36,415 nt of DNA from an uncultured Clostridia bacterium (GTDB lineage: Bacteria > Bacillota > Clostridia > Christensenellales > Borkfalkiaceae). Below, piece after piece: positions 21,926-30,284 of this stretch. Each line of letters opens with the position of its first letter. The stretch's first letter is position 1. The stretch lies in NCBI GenBank assembly GCA_947624445.1, contig CANQKF010000016.1, positions 1 through 36,415 on the forward strand. The letters are read 5' to 3'. The notes under the pieces are model-generated. The model had not been told where the DNA came from, did no database searches, and saw only the letters and a list, made by a program, of their open reading frames with translations. The translations under genes and the position numbers were made by a program.

Positions 21926-24340
21926 TTATTGCGCTCCCCCGTAGGGCGCGAGCCAGCGTAGGGTGCCGCAATGCAGCACGATCTCGTAATTATTTGTTAC
22001 GTCCCTCGACTTTTCATAGATCGCAACCTCGCCGAAGGTGTTCTCGGCTTCCGCAGCGGCGGGGGAGAGCGATCCCGTGATCTCAACGGAGAGTTCCTGC
22101 CCCTCGACCAGCGAACCGAGGGAGACGCGATAGCTTTTTTCTGTGAGCGGGGTCTCGCCCCGGATTTTCGCCGCGGAAGCGCTGGTGAGTTCGATCCTGC
22201 GCGGAAGGACCTTGAGCGCCCCGCCCACAAAATCGACGCGGTGTCCCTCGGGGCACTGCGTCACCGCACAGCCGCGGAGGAGCTCTGTTCCCGTCACCTC
22301 GCCCGCGTCGACGATGTGCGCGCCCGCCACACGGATCCCAAGCTCCGCAGCCGTGACGTCGGGAGGCATTTGCGTGATCCTATACGCATTTTCGGGGTAG
22401 ACGAGCGGCATGCCGTCGTATTGCTTTTGATAGGAGAACAGGGTGACGACGATGGGGGATTTCACACGAAGCGTGCCCCAGCCGCCGAGGAATTCATAGT
22501 TCGCGGAGACGTCGCCCGTTGCGTTTTCGACGGCAAAGGAGAGGATATTCTCGCGCGTGCCGACCGCGTTCGCGCTGTCCGTGATCGCGGTGACGCCCGC
22601 GCCCCATGCCCGCACGATGTCGTCGCCCGCGAGCAATCCGTCGCCGCCCTCCGCAAGCGCGTAGTCATCCAGGCGCTTTGGAGTACCGTCGTAAACAAAC
22701 TCCGCCGAGCCCGTCGTCACATACACCGTCCGCTTTTTCACGGTGAGGGTGCCGAATTTCTCGATGATGTGATAATTTTTCGTAACGTCGGTCTCCGCCG
22801 CCGATATCGTGACGGCCGCACGGTTTGGCACGGTCCCCGCCGCGCGCACCTGTGTGCCCATATGCACCGAGACGCTGTGTCCCGCAAGCACGTCCTCGCC
22901 CGCGGCAGGCGTGAGCGTGTAGCCTTCCTGTTCGTGCGGCATGCCGTCGTAGAGGAATTCCGCCGAGGCGGTCGTGATCGTCAGGGTGCGCTGCAATATG
23001 GTGAGGGTGCCGAAGTGCGTCGTGACGGCATAATTTCCGGTGACGTTCTCCCCGTCCGCATAGACTGCGACAGAGACGGTATTGGGGTACGTGCCCGCTT
23101 CCGTCCCTTCAGGAGACGCGCCGAACACAACTTCCTCCCCCGCGGCGATGCCCTTCGCGGTCGGGACGTCCGGAACGCGGTGCGGGGTGCCGTCATAGAG
23201 GAATTGGGCAGATCCCGTCGTGACGGTGAGCGGACATTTTTCCACCGAGATCGTTCCGTATGCGACGGAGATCTCGTAATTATCTGTCACATCCTCCCCC
23301 GTTTGCAGGACGCGGGGGGTCAGAAAAGCGCGGTTTTCGGCCGTGCCCACGGTGGTGCGCTCCGTCCAATCGCTGCCGCCGTATTCCAGCGTGTGCCCAT
23401 CAAGAAGCCCCTCCGCCGTGCACCCGTGGGCGCCGTGGGGTGTGCCGTCGTAAGGGACGGACACGCTATTGGTCGTTATGGTGAGCGGACGCTTTTCTAT
23501 CGCGATCTCGCCCCAATTTCCCGTGATATCGTAGAACCGCGTGACGTCCTCTTCGCCATCGAAAACGGTGATACGCGGTGCGTTTTTTGCGCTTCCCGCC
23601 TCGGTGATCTCGGGAAATTCCGCGCGGATGACATGCCCCTCGAGCAGCCCGTCGCCGCCCGGGACCGAAAAGCGCTCCTCGCGGTGCGGCATGCCGTCGT
23701 AGACCCAAGTCTTTGAGGGAGTTGTGATCTCAAGGCTGCGGGGGATAGGCAGGAAGGTCCGTTGCGGGGCGCAGAGCGCATAGCAATCCGTGACGTCGTC
23801 GCCCCCGCTGCCGAGGATCCGCACGCGCCCGAGATCGGCGCAGACGGAAAAAAAGCCGTCGGTCTTTTCCTCAAAGAGGAAGCGATCCGCATGCAATTCG
23901 TCGTCGTAGACGAGCGAAGCGTATACCTCGGGCGTCTCCCCGTAGCGCAGATCGTCGTCCCCGATCCTGATTTCCGCCGTACGGGGGAGGATAGAAAAGG
24001 GGATCGCCCGCCCGTAGGAAGGCGTTCCGCCGAGACGGGAAGAGACGGCGCGCATCTCGAAATTTCCACAGCGTAGTGGCACTTCTTCCGACCAATCCCC
24101 GCCTTCGGTGCGGTATTCAAAGCGCGTTTTCCGGAAGAGGGCGTAGCCCGTGGGCGCAGGGGTTTCTCCATAGACGACGGAGGCGATCTCCGCATGGAAC
24201 ACGACGCCGCACAGCCCCAAGAGCAGGGCGGCAACGACAAGCAACAGCGCACCCGCAAGCAGGAGCGCGCGCCATTTCCAGAGCCCGAGCAGGAAGCGTT
24301 CCCTGCGGGCAAGTTTTTCACGGTATTTTGTGCAAAGCAT
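21926..24340 (-). CDS. Membrane-anchored surface protein with about eight MBG/YDG-like repeats (operon gene 6)
   Basis: The protein has 804 residues from ATG at 24340, which lies 7 bases after GGTGA; a TTG two codons earlier is an alternative. Residues 1-22 are basic and cytoplasmic, about 23-48 form one membrane helix, and the rest is outside. From about residue 105 the chain consists of about eight units of 80-90 residues following LTITTxSAxFxYDGTPH ... DVTxNYxI ... GTLTVxKR. These resemble MBG/YDG-type beta-domains of Bacillota surface proteins. No LPxTG sorting signal ends the protein, so it stays anchored by its N-terminus. Its gene overlaps the stop of gene 5, which carries two units of the same kind, so the two products may act together as an exposed filament or sensor. 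Confidence 0.8.
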   Translation of the reverse strand: MLCTKYREKLARRERFLLGLWKWRALLLAGALLLVVAALLLGLCGVVFHAEIASVVYGETPAPTGYALFRKTRFEYRTEGGDWSEEVPLRCGNFEMRAVSSRLGGTPSYGRAIPFSILPRTAEIRIGDDDLRYGETPEVYASLVYDDELHADRFLFEEKTDGFFSVCADLGRVRILGSGGDDVTDCYALCAPQRTFLPIPRSLEITTPSKTWVYDGMPHREERFSVPGGDGLLEGHVIRAEFPEITEAGSAKNAPRITVFDGEEDVTRFYDITGNWGEIAIEKRPLTITTNSVSVPYDGTPHGAHGCTAEGLLDGHTLEYGGSDWTERTTVGTAENRAFLTPRVLQTGEDVTDNYEISVAYGTISVEKCPLTVTTGSAQFLYDGTPHRVPDVPTAKGIAAGEEVVFGASPEGTEAGTYPNTVSVAVYADGENVTGNYAVTTHFGTLTILQRTLTITTASAEFLYDGMPHEQEGYTLTPAAGEDVLAGHSVSVHMGTQVRAAGTVPNRAAVTISAAETDVTKNYHIIEKFGTLTVKKRTVYVTTGSAEFVYDGTPKRLDDYALAEGGDGLLAGDDIVRAWGAGVTAITDSANAVGTRENILSFAVENATGDVSANYEFLGGWGTLRVKSPIVVTLFSYQKQYDGMPLVYPENAYRITQMPPDVTAAELGIRVAGAHIVDAGEVTGTELLRGCAVTQCPEGHRVDFVGGALKVLPRRIELTSASAAKIRGETPLTEKSYRVSLGSLVEGQELSVEITGSLSPAAAEAENTFGEVAIYEKSRDVTNNYEIVLHCGTLRWLAPYGGAQ

Positions 24341-24342
24341 GG

Positions 24343-25509
24343 TCAATTCACCGAGAGCGTGCCGAAGCGGAGGTCGATCTCGTAATTTTGGGTCACATCG
24401 ACGTTTTCGGCATTGAAGATACGGACGGTCGCGGTGTTGTCGCTCGTCCCGCGCGCCGTTTGGGCGCCCGTGTAGGAGATATCGATGCGGTCGCCCGCGG
24501 CGAGTCCGCTCTCTTCGAAGGAGTGCGCGGTGAGCGTTGCGCCGTCATACGTTTTTTCGGCGGAGCCCGTCGTGATCGTAAGTTTCCTGTGCGCGAGCGT
24601 GAGCATACCGAAGTGAAGCTCGACGACATAGCGGTCCCCGACATCCTCGCCCTCCGCATCGGTGATCGAGACGGTGAAAACGTTATCCGCCGAGCCCACG
24701 AGCGGCAGGGAGGCATAGTGCGCGGTAAGGGTGTGCCCGGGGAGCAGGAAGCCTGCCTCCACGGTGAAGTGTTCTGCCGAGAGCGGCGCGCCCGCATATT
24801 CGGCCTCCGCGCTGCCGCTGCGCAGGATGAGCCGCACCCGTTTGCAGATCGTGCAGTAGCCGTCGGCGGCGAACATGTGGATATGTTCGGGCGGTTCGAC
24901 CCACGCGTAGTGCTCGAGATCGTCCCAGGGGACCTCCGCCCACGGATAGTCCTCCGGCAGCTCTTTCCATGGGATCTGCCCCCAAGGGACTTCGCTCCAA
25001 GGCGTGTCGTCGGGAAGATCCTTCCAAGGCACATCTGCCCACGGAACCTCTTTCCACGGCGTGGTTTCGGGCAGTTCTTCCCAAGGGACATCCTCCCACG
25101 GAACGCCTTTCCACGGCGTGGTTTCGGGCAGTTCTTCCCAAGGGACATCCTCCCACGGCAGGCTGTCATACGGGAAGTCCTCGGGCAGTTCTTCCCACGG
25201 GACAGATTCCCAAGGGATCACGTCGACGGAGCTCTCGGGGATCTTCTCCCAAGGGATCTCTGTCCACGGGAGCGTTTCCCAATCGGTATCGCTCGGAAAG
25301 CGTTCCCAAGGCACGGCGTCCCAGGGGAAATCCTCGGGGAACTCCCGCCACGGGACCCTGTTCCACGGGATCCCGTCCGGAAGGTCGGGACGGGGCTTTT
25401 CGACGACGTTCGCATGCGTTACGATATCATATCCGAGCACCGTGACGACGGCGAATACGAGAAGGATGAGGATCCCGAAAAAATAGAGGAAGGAACTGCG
25501 TTTAGGCAT
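24343..25509 (-). CDS. Membrane-anchored protein with Pro-Trp pentapeptide stalk and two MBG-like domains (operon gene 5)
   Basis: The 388-residue protein has one N-terminal membrane helix (about 7-29). Residues 48-195 form a tandem array of PWxxV-type pentads, mostly grouped as PWxxVPWxxVPWxxLPxxT units of 19 residues; 22 tryptophans fall in this stretch. Then come HIHMFAADGYCTICKR, with a CxxC pair at Cys219/Cys222, and two MBG/YDG-like domains (about 225-305 and 306-388) like those of gene 6. In the DNA, 51 bases repeat exactly at 25051-25101 and 25108-25158. I know no family with this stalk. An outside location is inferred from the helix and the repeats. The start lies one base after the stop of gene 4. 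Confidence 0.8.
   Translation of the reverse strand: MPKRSSFLYFFGILILLVFAVVTVLGYDIVTHANVVEKPRPDLPDGIPWNRVPWREFPEDFPWDAVPWERFPSDTDWETLPWTEIPWEKIPESSVDVIPWESVPWEELPEDFPYDSLPWEDVPWEELPETTPWKGVPWEDVPWEELPETTPWKEVPWADVPWKDLPDDTPWSEVPWGQIPWKELPEDYPWAEVPWDDLEHYAWVEPPEHIHMFAADGYCTICKRVRLILRSGSAEAEYAGAPLSAEHFTVEAGFLLPGHTLTAHYASLPLVGSADNVFTVSITDAEGEDVGDRYVVELHFGMLTLAHRKLTITTGSAEKTYDGATLTAHSFEESGLAAGDRIDISYTGAQTARGTSDNTATVRIFNAENVDVTQNYEIDLRFGTLSVN
25000..25160 (-). repeat. 57-bp tandem repeats encoding the Pro-Trp stalk
   Basis: The unit of 57 bases encodes 19 residues. Two adjacent units share an identical 51-base stretch (25051-25101 and 25108-25158); flanking units are diverged copies. This suggests recent expansion and possible length variation between strains. 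Confidence 0.8.
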
Positions 25510-25510
25510 C

Positions 25511-26896
25511 CTATACCTCCCGTCCGCACAGCGCCGCGAGATATTTGCGGCTCTTTTCCATGCGTCCCGCGCCGAACAGCGCCGTGAGCTCTTCCATGAG
25601 CGCAGAGATCTCCCCGCGGATCCTGCCGGTATCCCCCGCTTCGAGCTTGCGCAGGATCTTTGCGGAGAGAATATCGTCGAGCGCGTCCGTGCGGTCGCCG
25701 CCGCAAGCGGCGTAGAAGGAGAGATAGGTGCCGATCTGTTTGCGGATGCGGTTGCCGAAGGTCAGGCGGAGGGTGCGGATGAGGGTCGCGTCGAGCGCGG
25801 CGAGTTTTTCTGCGAACTGCTGCGGGAGCGGGAAGTCCCGCTCCGCCGCGGCGACCATCTCCGCAAAGTGCGCATAGGAGAGGCACGCGCAGGCATCCGC
25901 GCCCGCAAAGGGAGGGCACGCCTCGCCGAGCGTGAGGACCATCGCGCGGTCAAAGACTTTATCCGAAATAGGGTTTTGTGCCTCGCCGTCGACCGTGCCC
26001 ACGAACCAGATGTTTTCGGGCAGACGCAGGGCGCCGTTTTCAAACTGTTGCGGATCGCTCGCGCGGGCGTCGGGGACGATGGGGAGCAAACGGAGCTCGG
26101 GATCGGGGATCTCCATCAGCGAGAGGAACTCGGCGAAGTAGTACTCCACGCGCGCAAGATTCATTTCATCGAGGACGACGAGATACATCTTGTCGCTCTT
26201 GCCCGCCTCGTAAATTTTCTTGAAGAGCGGGGTCTCGTTGTATTTTTTCGTGAATTCGTTGTAATACCCGATGAGGTCCGCCCGCTCTTTCCATGTCGGC
26301 TGGACGGGGATGACGGTGGCGGGAGTTTGGAGGAATTGCCCGAACGCGTAGGGGAGGGAAGTCTTTCCCGTGCCCGAAGCGCCCTGCAGGAGGAGTAGAT
26401 GGGAAGTCGCAAGCCCGGCGATGAATCCGCGGATCTCGCGCAGACCGAAGTAGAGCCTGCGTCCCGCCGCAAAGGCGCGGAAGCGCGTGCAGAGCTCCGC
26501 GGGCGAGACGATTTCATCGAAGGTTTCGTTGGGGCTGTCGTCCCGCACGGTGAAGCGCACGGTATCGCGGGCGGCGGCGAGTTTTTCGCGTTCGTTGCGC
26601 AGCGCTTCGTCCATTCCCGCCTCCCAAACTTCCGCGACCTTCTTCACCCGCTTTTTGCGCAGCAGCATGAAGATGAGGAAGGCGATCAACAGAAGAGGGA
26701 GAAGCAGCGCCCAAAAGAAGAAGATCGTGCTCCTTCCGCCCGTGTTGAAGTAGGCGAACAGCGCCGAGAAGGTGGCTTCGAGCAGGCCGTTGACAGAGAG
26801 ATAGATGATGACGACGATCGCCGTCACCGCGAGAAGGACAATGAGCGCCAGAAGTATGATGGGCAGGAGATGGAGTTTATTTCGTCTCGTTTTCAT
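25511..26896 (-). CDS. Membrane-anchored McrB-like AAA+ NTPase, second copy (operon gene 4)
   Basis: The 461-residue protein has two membrane helices (about 9-33 and 57-79), a basic stop-transfer KKRVKKV, then a cytoplasmic AAA_5/McrB-like domain. Walker A GASGTGKT is at 172-179, Walker B LVVLDEMNLARVEYYFAEFL at 239-258, and a sensor/arginine segment GTVDGEAQNPISDKVFDR at 300-317. The linker WKERADLIGYYNEFTKK is typical of McrB-like ATPases. The McrB GTPase signature MNxxDR is not kept, so nucleotide choice is open. It is closely similar to gene 2 throughout the AAA part and in the C-terminal FGNRIRKQIGTYLSFYAACGG segment. It overlaps the end of gene 3 by 20 bases. The two paralogues may form a mixed hexamer at the membrane. 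Confidence 0.85.
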   Translation of the reverse strand: MKTRRNKLHLLPIILLALIVLLAVTAIVVIIYLSVNGLLEATFSALFAYFNTGGRSTIFFFWALLLPLLLIAFLIFMLLRKKRVKKVAEVWEAGMDEALRNEREKLAAARDTVRFTVRDDSPNETFDEIVSPAELCTRFRAFAAGRRLYFGLREIRGFIAGLATSHLLLLQGASGTGKTSLPYAFGQFLQTPATVIPVQPTWKERADLIGYYNEFTKKYNETPLFKKIYEAGKSDKMYLVVLDEMNLARVEYYFAEFLSLMEIPDPELRLLPIVPDARASDPQQFENGALRLPENIWFVGTVDGEAQNPISDKVFDRAMVLTLGEACPPFAGADACACLSYAHFAEMVAAAERDFPLPQQFAEKLAALDATLIRTLRLTFGNRIRKQIGTYLSFYAACGGDRTDALDDILSAKILRKLEAGDTGRIRGEISALMEELTALFGAGRMEKSRKYLAALCGREV

Positions 26897-28196
26897 CCGT
26901 CCGCCTCCCCTTTGCGAATGTCTTTGCGCGCAGATCGCGATAGAACTGCCGCCGCATTTCGCGCCGTACGCCCTTCCAGTCGCGGTTGAGCGCGCGGGTG
27001 AGCGTCTCGCAGTCGGCTTCGAGGCGCGCGATTTTGTCCTCGTCGGCGGGATCGCCCTCCTGCAACCGCTCGCGGGCGGCAAGCAGTTGTGCGGAAAGAA
27101 TTGCCACGTCCTCCCGCGTTTTGGCGAGTTCGGCGCGCAGAAGCGCGGTCTCTTCGGTGAGCGCTTCGAACTCCAGGCGCTTATTCTTTTCCGCTGCGTC
27201 GAGCTTTTGTTCGGCCTCCGCCTTCGCCGCGTCCGAGGCCGCGAGCGCGTGTGTGAGGGCACGGATTTTTTCTTCGAGCTCTGCCGCCCTCCGCTTGGGA
27301 CCCGTGAGGCCGCGCGCGTATTCTTCCGAGAGTTCTTCTTCGAGCCCGCAGGCATAGGTTTCAAGCAGAGACCACTGCAGGGCGGCGGGCAGTGTGATGG
27401 AAAGGCTGCCCGCGCTTGCGAGCGGGATATCTTGCCGCTCCACCGTGACGCCCGTCCCGGAGAACTCCTGCAAAAATTCATAGAGGGAGACCGCTTCGCG
27501 GAAATTCTTGTCGTGACGGAGCACGTTGGTCTTGGTGAGATGCCGGATCCTGTCCCCCTGCGCGACAGACGCCATGAGCGGAGTTTTGAGCAGTAGCGAA
27601 GCGGAACGGATCACCGCTTCGATCCGCTCGAGGTCGGCGTTCGGGCGTGGGGTTTCGCTGCGCAGTTTGAGGTCGTAGGAAAGTTTCCGCCCGCCCGCCG
27701 TCATATCGGCGCGGAGGATCGCCTCGCCGCAAACGACGCCCGCGCCCTCCATCTCGATGCGCCTTTCCTCGGCAAATTCACGGATGAGGAGCAGGAGGGT
27801 ATAGAGGAATCTGTTTTCGTAGGTCGCGTAGTCGGTGAGGCGCTCCACCGTGTAGAGCTTTTCGGGCTTGATCGTCCCATCGGCCTCCTCGCCGAGGAGC
27901 TCGCTGTGCCCCGAGAGATGGCGGACGGATTCCTTGGAGACCCGCTTGACCTTCTCAATGGGGAGGACTTCCCCGTTCGAAAGGATAAATTGCCGTTCTT
28001 CGCCGATCGCGTCCGCAACGGCGGAGAGGCCCCGTTCGATCGCGGGAAGCCAGCCGCCCGAGGCGCGGCAGACCGTTGTCGTTACCGTGACGCGGCAGAC
28101 CTCCGAGAGGTCGCGCAGGAGCTGCTTCAAGGCGGGCAGCTCGGCGAGGGGAGCAAGTTCGGTGAATGCACCGAAGATCGCGCAGCGTTCATCCAT
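26877..28196 (-). CDS. Coiled-coil protein resembling the DUF2357/McrC N-terminal region (operon gene 3)
   Basis: The 439-residue protein starts at ATG 28196 after GGTGAG, overlapping nothing but lying 4 bases from the stop of gene 2. Residues 1-290 form a mixed domain with VRHLSGHSELL, YTVERLTDYATYENRFLYTLLLL and VLRHDKNFREAVSLYEFLQEF. The YENRF-type motif and the place between McrB-like genes recall DUF2357 proteins, which partner McrB-like ATPases and normally carry a PD-(D/E)XK nuclease. Here residues about 295-415 are instead a long charged coiled coil (AELEEKIRALTHAL, EALTEETALLRAELAKTRED), followed by a very basic tail. No nuclease motif is visible. It is predicted to be a cytoplasmic partner of the two AAA+ proteins. 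The family link is moderate in certainty. Confidence 0.65.
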   Translation of the reverse strand: MDERCAIFGAFTELAPLAELPALKQLLRDLSEVCRVTVTTTVCRASGGWLPAIERGLSAVADAIGEERQFILSNGEVLPIEKVKRVSKESVRHLSGHSELLGEEADGTIKPEKLYTVERLTDYATYENRFLYTLLLLIREFAEERRIEMEGAGVVCGEAILRADMTAGGRKLSYDLKLRSETPRPNADLERIEAVIRSASLLLKTPLMASVAQGDRIRHLTKTNVLRHDKNFREAVSLYEFLQEFSGTGVTVERQDIPLASAGSLSITLPAALQWSLLETYACGLEEELSEEYARGLTGPKRRAAELEEKIRALTHALAASDAAKAEAEQKLDAAEKNKRLEFEALTEETALLRAELAKTREDVAILSAQLLAARERLQEGDPADEDKIARLEADCETLTRALNRDWKGVRREMRRQFYRDLRAKTFAKGRRTDENETK

Positions 28197-28200
28197 ATGC

Positions 28201-29445
28201 TCACCCGTTCCGTGCGAGCTTCGCAGCGCACGCCTCACATTTTTTCATGGTCCCCGCACCGAAGAGCGCCTTGAGCTTTTCGGTGAGTTCCTCTGCGTCC
28301 TTGCCTTTGAACGAGACAGTCTCGAGTTTGCGGAACACCTTTTTGGAGAGGATGTCGTCGAGCGCGTCGAGTTCGGTGCCGCCGCAGGCGACGTAGACGG
28401 GGAGATATTTCCCGATCTGCTTCATGATGCGGTTGCCGAAGGAGATCTTATACCGCCGCGAGAGATATTCGTCGAGCGCGGAGAGACGCTTCATCGTCGC
28501 GTCTTCGACGCCCCGCCGCATCGCCTCCTCCGAAAGTTGCCGCAGCTGCGCATAAGAGAGGGGGACGGGGGTCGTTTTTTCGGCCTTGAAGGGCTCCGCT
28601 TTGCTGTCGAAGTCGAGGACCATCGCGCGGTCGTAGACCTTATCCGAGATGGCGAACGTCGAATCGTCGTTGTTCGCCGTGCCCAAAAACCATATGTTCT
28701 CGGGGAGACGGATACAGCCGTTTTTCAGGCGCACGGGGTCGTCGTCCCGTTGATCGGAGACGATCTCGAGATAGCGGGATTCGGGGTTGGGGATCTCCAT
28801 GAGCGATAAAAATTCCGCGAAGTAATATTCTACGCGGGCAATGTTCAGCTCATCGAGGACGGTCACAAAGATCCGCCCGTCGCCGTTCGCCTCATACATC
28901 TTTTGCAGGAGGCGGGTCTCATTAAATTTTTTAGTGAATTCGTTGTAATAACCGAGGAGATCGCTCCGCTCCTTCCACATCGGCTGGACGGGCACGATGA
29001 GAGAGGGATTCGAGAGGAACTCCCCGAGGGCGAAGGCGAGCGAGGTTTTTCCCGTGCCCGACATGCCCTGCAAAATGATGAAATTGGAGACCGCCATTCC
29101 TGCCACCAGCTCGCGCACGGAGGCGATCTCGTAATATAACCCGAGCTCATCCGCAGCGTAGCTTCTGAGCCCGTTACAAAAGCGCTCAAGCGTTATTTCC
29201 AGGGGGGGGGGTGCTAATTTGGGTTGTTCGTCGAGCGATTTGAGCATGCCAAAACGCGAACCGTCGTCGTCCGTGCTGTTCTGTTCGAGACGGGCGGTGA
29301 CGTTGTTGAACCGCCGCTCGTCGAGCATGGACATGATGACGATCAGCAGCATGAGCAAGACCATCACCGCGATGTAAACGATGGCAAAGACGGGCTGACG
29401 GATGAGGGACCAAATGTCGTTCCAAGAAGCAAGTAGTAGTATCAT
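28201..29445 (-). CDS. Membrane-anchored McrB-like AAA+ NTPase, first copy (operon gene 2)
   Basis: The 414-residue protein has one membrane helix (about 16-40), a linker with APPPLE at about 78-83, then a McrB-like AAA+ domain: Walker A GMSGTGKT at 127-134, WKERSDLLGYYNEFTKK at 158-173, Walker B VTVLDELNIARVEYYFAEFL at 194-213, and GTANNDDSTFAISDKVYDR at 255-273. The C-terminal part (FGNRIMKQIGKYLPVYVACGGTE) matches gene 4. A run of ten G on the plus strand (29202-29211) sits within codons 78-82; slippage there would switch the frame before the ATPase domain. It starts one base after the stop of gene 1. It is probably one half of a two-ATPase membrane machine. Confidence 0.85.
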   Translation of the reverse strand: MILLLASWNDIWSLIRQPVFAIVYIAVMVLLMLLIVIMSMLDERRFNNVTARLEQNSTDDDGSRFGMLKSLDEQPKLAPPPLEITLERFCNGLRSYAADELGLYYEIASVRELVAGMAVSNFIILQGMSGTGKTSLAFALGEFLSNPSLIVPVQPMWKERSDLLGYYNEFTKKFNETRLLQKMYEANGDGRIFVTVLDELNIARVEYYFAEFLSLMEIPNPESRYLEIVSDQRDDDPVRLKNGCIRLPENIWFLGTANNDDSTFAISDKVYDRAMVLDFDSKAEPFKAEKTTPVPLSYAQLRQLSEEAMRRGVEDATMKRLSALDEYLSRRYKISFGNRIMKQIGKYLPVYVACGGTELDALDDILSKKVFRKLETVSFKGKDAEELTEKLKALFGAGTMKKCEACAAKLARNG

Positions 29446-29446
29446 A

Positions 29447-30238
29447 TCAAAGTTCCTTTTCGATTACGGGGTCGAGGCGGCGGCGGGTACTGCGCCTGTG
29501 GAGGATGGCGGCGCCGGCGGCGCATGCCGTGAGCAGAATGGCGACCGATGCAGTCGAGCCGAAGATCACGCAGGTCGTTTCGAGCGCCAAAGCGTTCAGC
29601 CGCGCGATGAGCACGAAAAACGTGCAGAAGCAGATGAACAGCATGACCGTCGAAAATAAGAGGGGACCTGCATGCTTTTTTCGCCATAAAACGAGGGACG
29701 CGGCAATGACGCCCAGCCCTTCTGCGACGACGACCGCGAAGATGAGTTTTTTCGCGCGGACGATATTCAGGAGGCGGATGAGCAGGTGGTCGAATGCGGC
29801 GCCCACATAGAATGCGGTGCCGAGGATGGCAAGGAACAAAAGGATCAGCGTTGCGGCGCGGAGCAGCGTTTCCCGCTTGCAGGCAAGGGCGGGACGGGGG
29901 GCTGTCGCCGCAGGAGTTCGGCGGATCTGCCGGAGAAGCAGGGGGAAGAGGGCGGCGGAGAGGATGGGTCCCGCTGCCGTGAGCCAAAGGAGGGCGGGGC
30001 AGGGCAACGCTCCCAAGGGGAACTTCGTTGCCGCGGCGGCAAAAAAGAAGGCGCAGGCGAGAATGCCCACGTCGACTGTGACCGCCAAAGCGATACTAAA
30101 AGGAAACAAAACAAGAACGGTACGCGTTTGGGCGCCCGCCTGCTTGCGTGCGTTTGCATGAAGTTTGGGAAGCAGAAAACAAGATGCTGAAACCACGCAG
30201 AGTACGCCGGCGACCAGCAAAGTGATCCAATAAACCAT
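29447..30238 (-). CDS. Seven-helix membrane protein of unknown function (operon gene 1)
   Basis: The 263-residue protein starts at ATG 30238 after AAGGAA. It has about seven hydrophobic segments (near residues 3-25, 45-72, 80-103, 128-153, 166-187, 195-218 and 227-250), a basic loop after helix 3 and a charged C-terminal tail (HRRSTRRRLDPVIEKEL). I recognise no family or catalytic motif. It is the first gene after the operon promoter and is separated from the first AAA+ gene by one base, so it is very likely part of the same membrane assembly, perhaps as a base plate or channel; that role is only inferred. Confidence 0.7.
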   Translation of the reverse strand: MVYWITLLVAGVLCVVSASCFLLPKLHANARKQAGAQTRTVLVLFPFSIALAVTVDVGILACAFFFAAAATKFPLGALPCPALLWLTAAGPILSAALFPLLLRQIRRTPAATAPRPALACKRETLLRAATLILLFLAILGTAFYVGAAFDHLLIRLLNIVRAKKLIFAVVVAEGLGVIAASLVLWRKKHAGPLLFSTVMLFICFCTFFVLIARLNALALETTCVIFGSTASVAILLTACAAGAAILHRRSTRRRLDPVIEKEL

Positions 30239-30284
30239 AACATTCCTTTTTCGGGATCGGTGGATTTGCTTTGTTGCGAATTTT

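Noticed and set aside
20061-21971. A 636-codon minus-strand frame
   Set aside because: It is antisense to the Fe-S scaffold and GGGtGRT genes, both clearly recognised, and crosses a terminator.
24343-25509. Reading the Pro-Trp gene as a plus-strand coding region with Ser/Gly-rich repeats
   Set aside because: The plus frame is also open because the DNA is repetitive, but only the minus frame has a membrane helix, domains shared with gene 6 and operon spacing.
25511-29445. An ordinary McrBC restriction system
   Set aside because: No PD-(D/E)XK nuclease, helicase or DNA-reading domain is visible, both NTPases have membrane helices, and the MNxxDR GTPase signature is not preserved.
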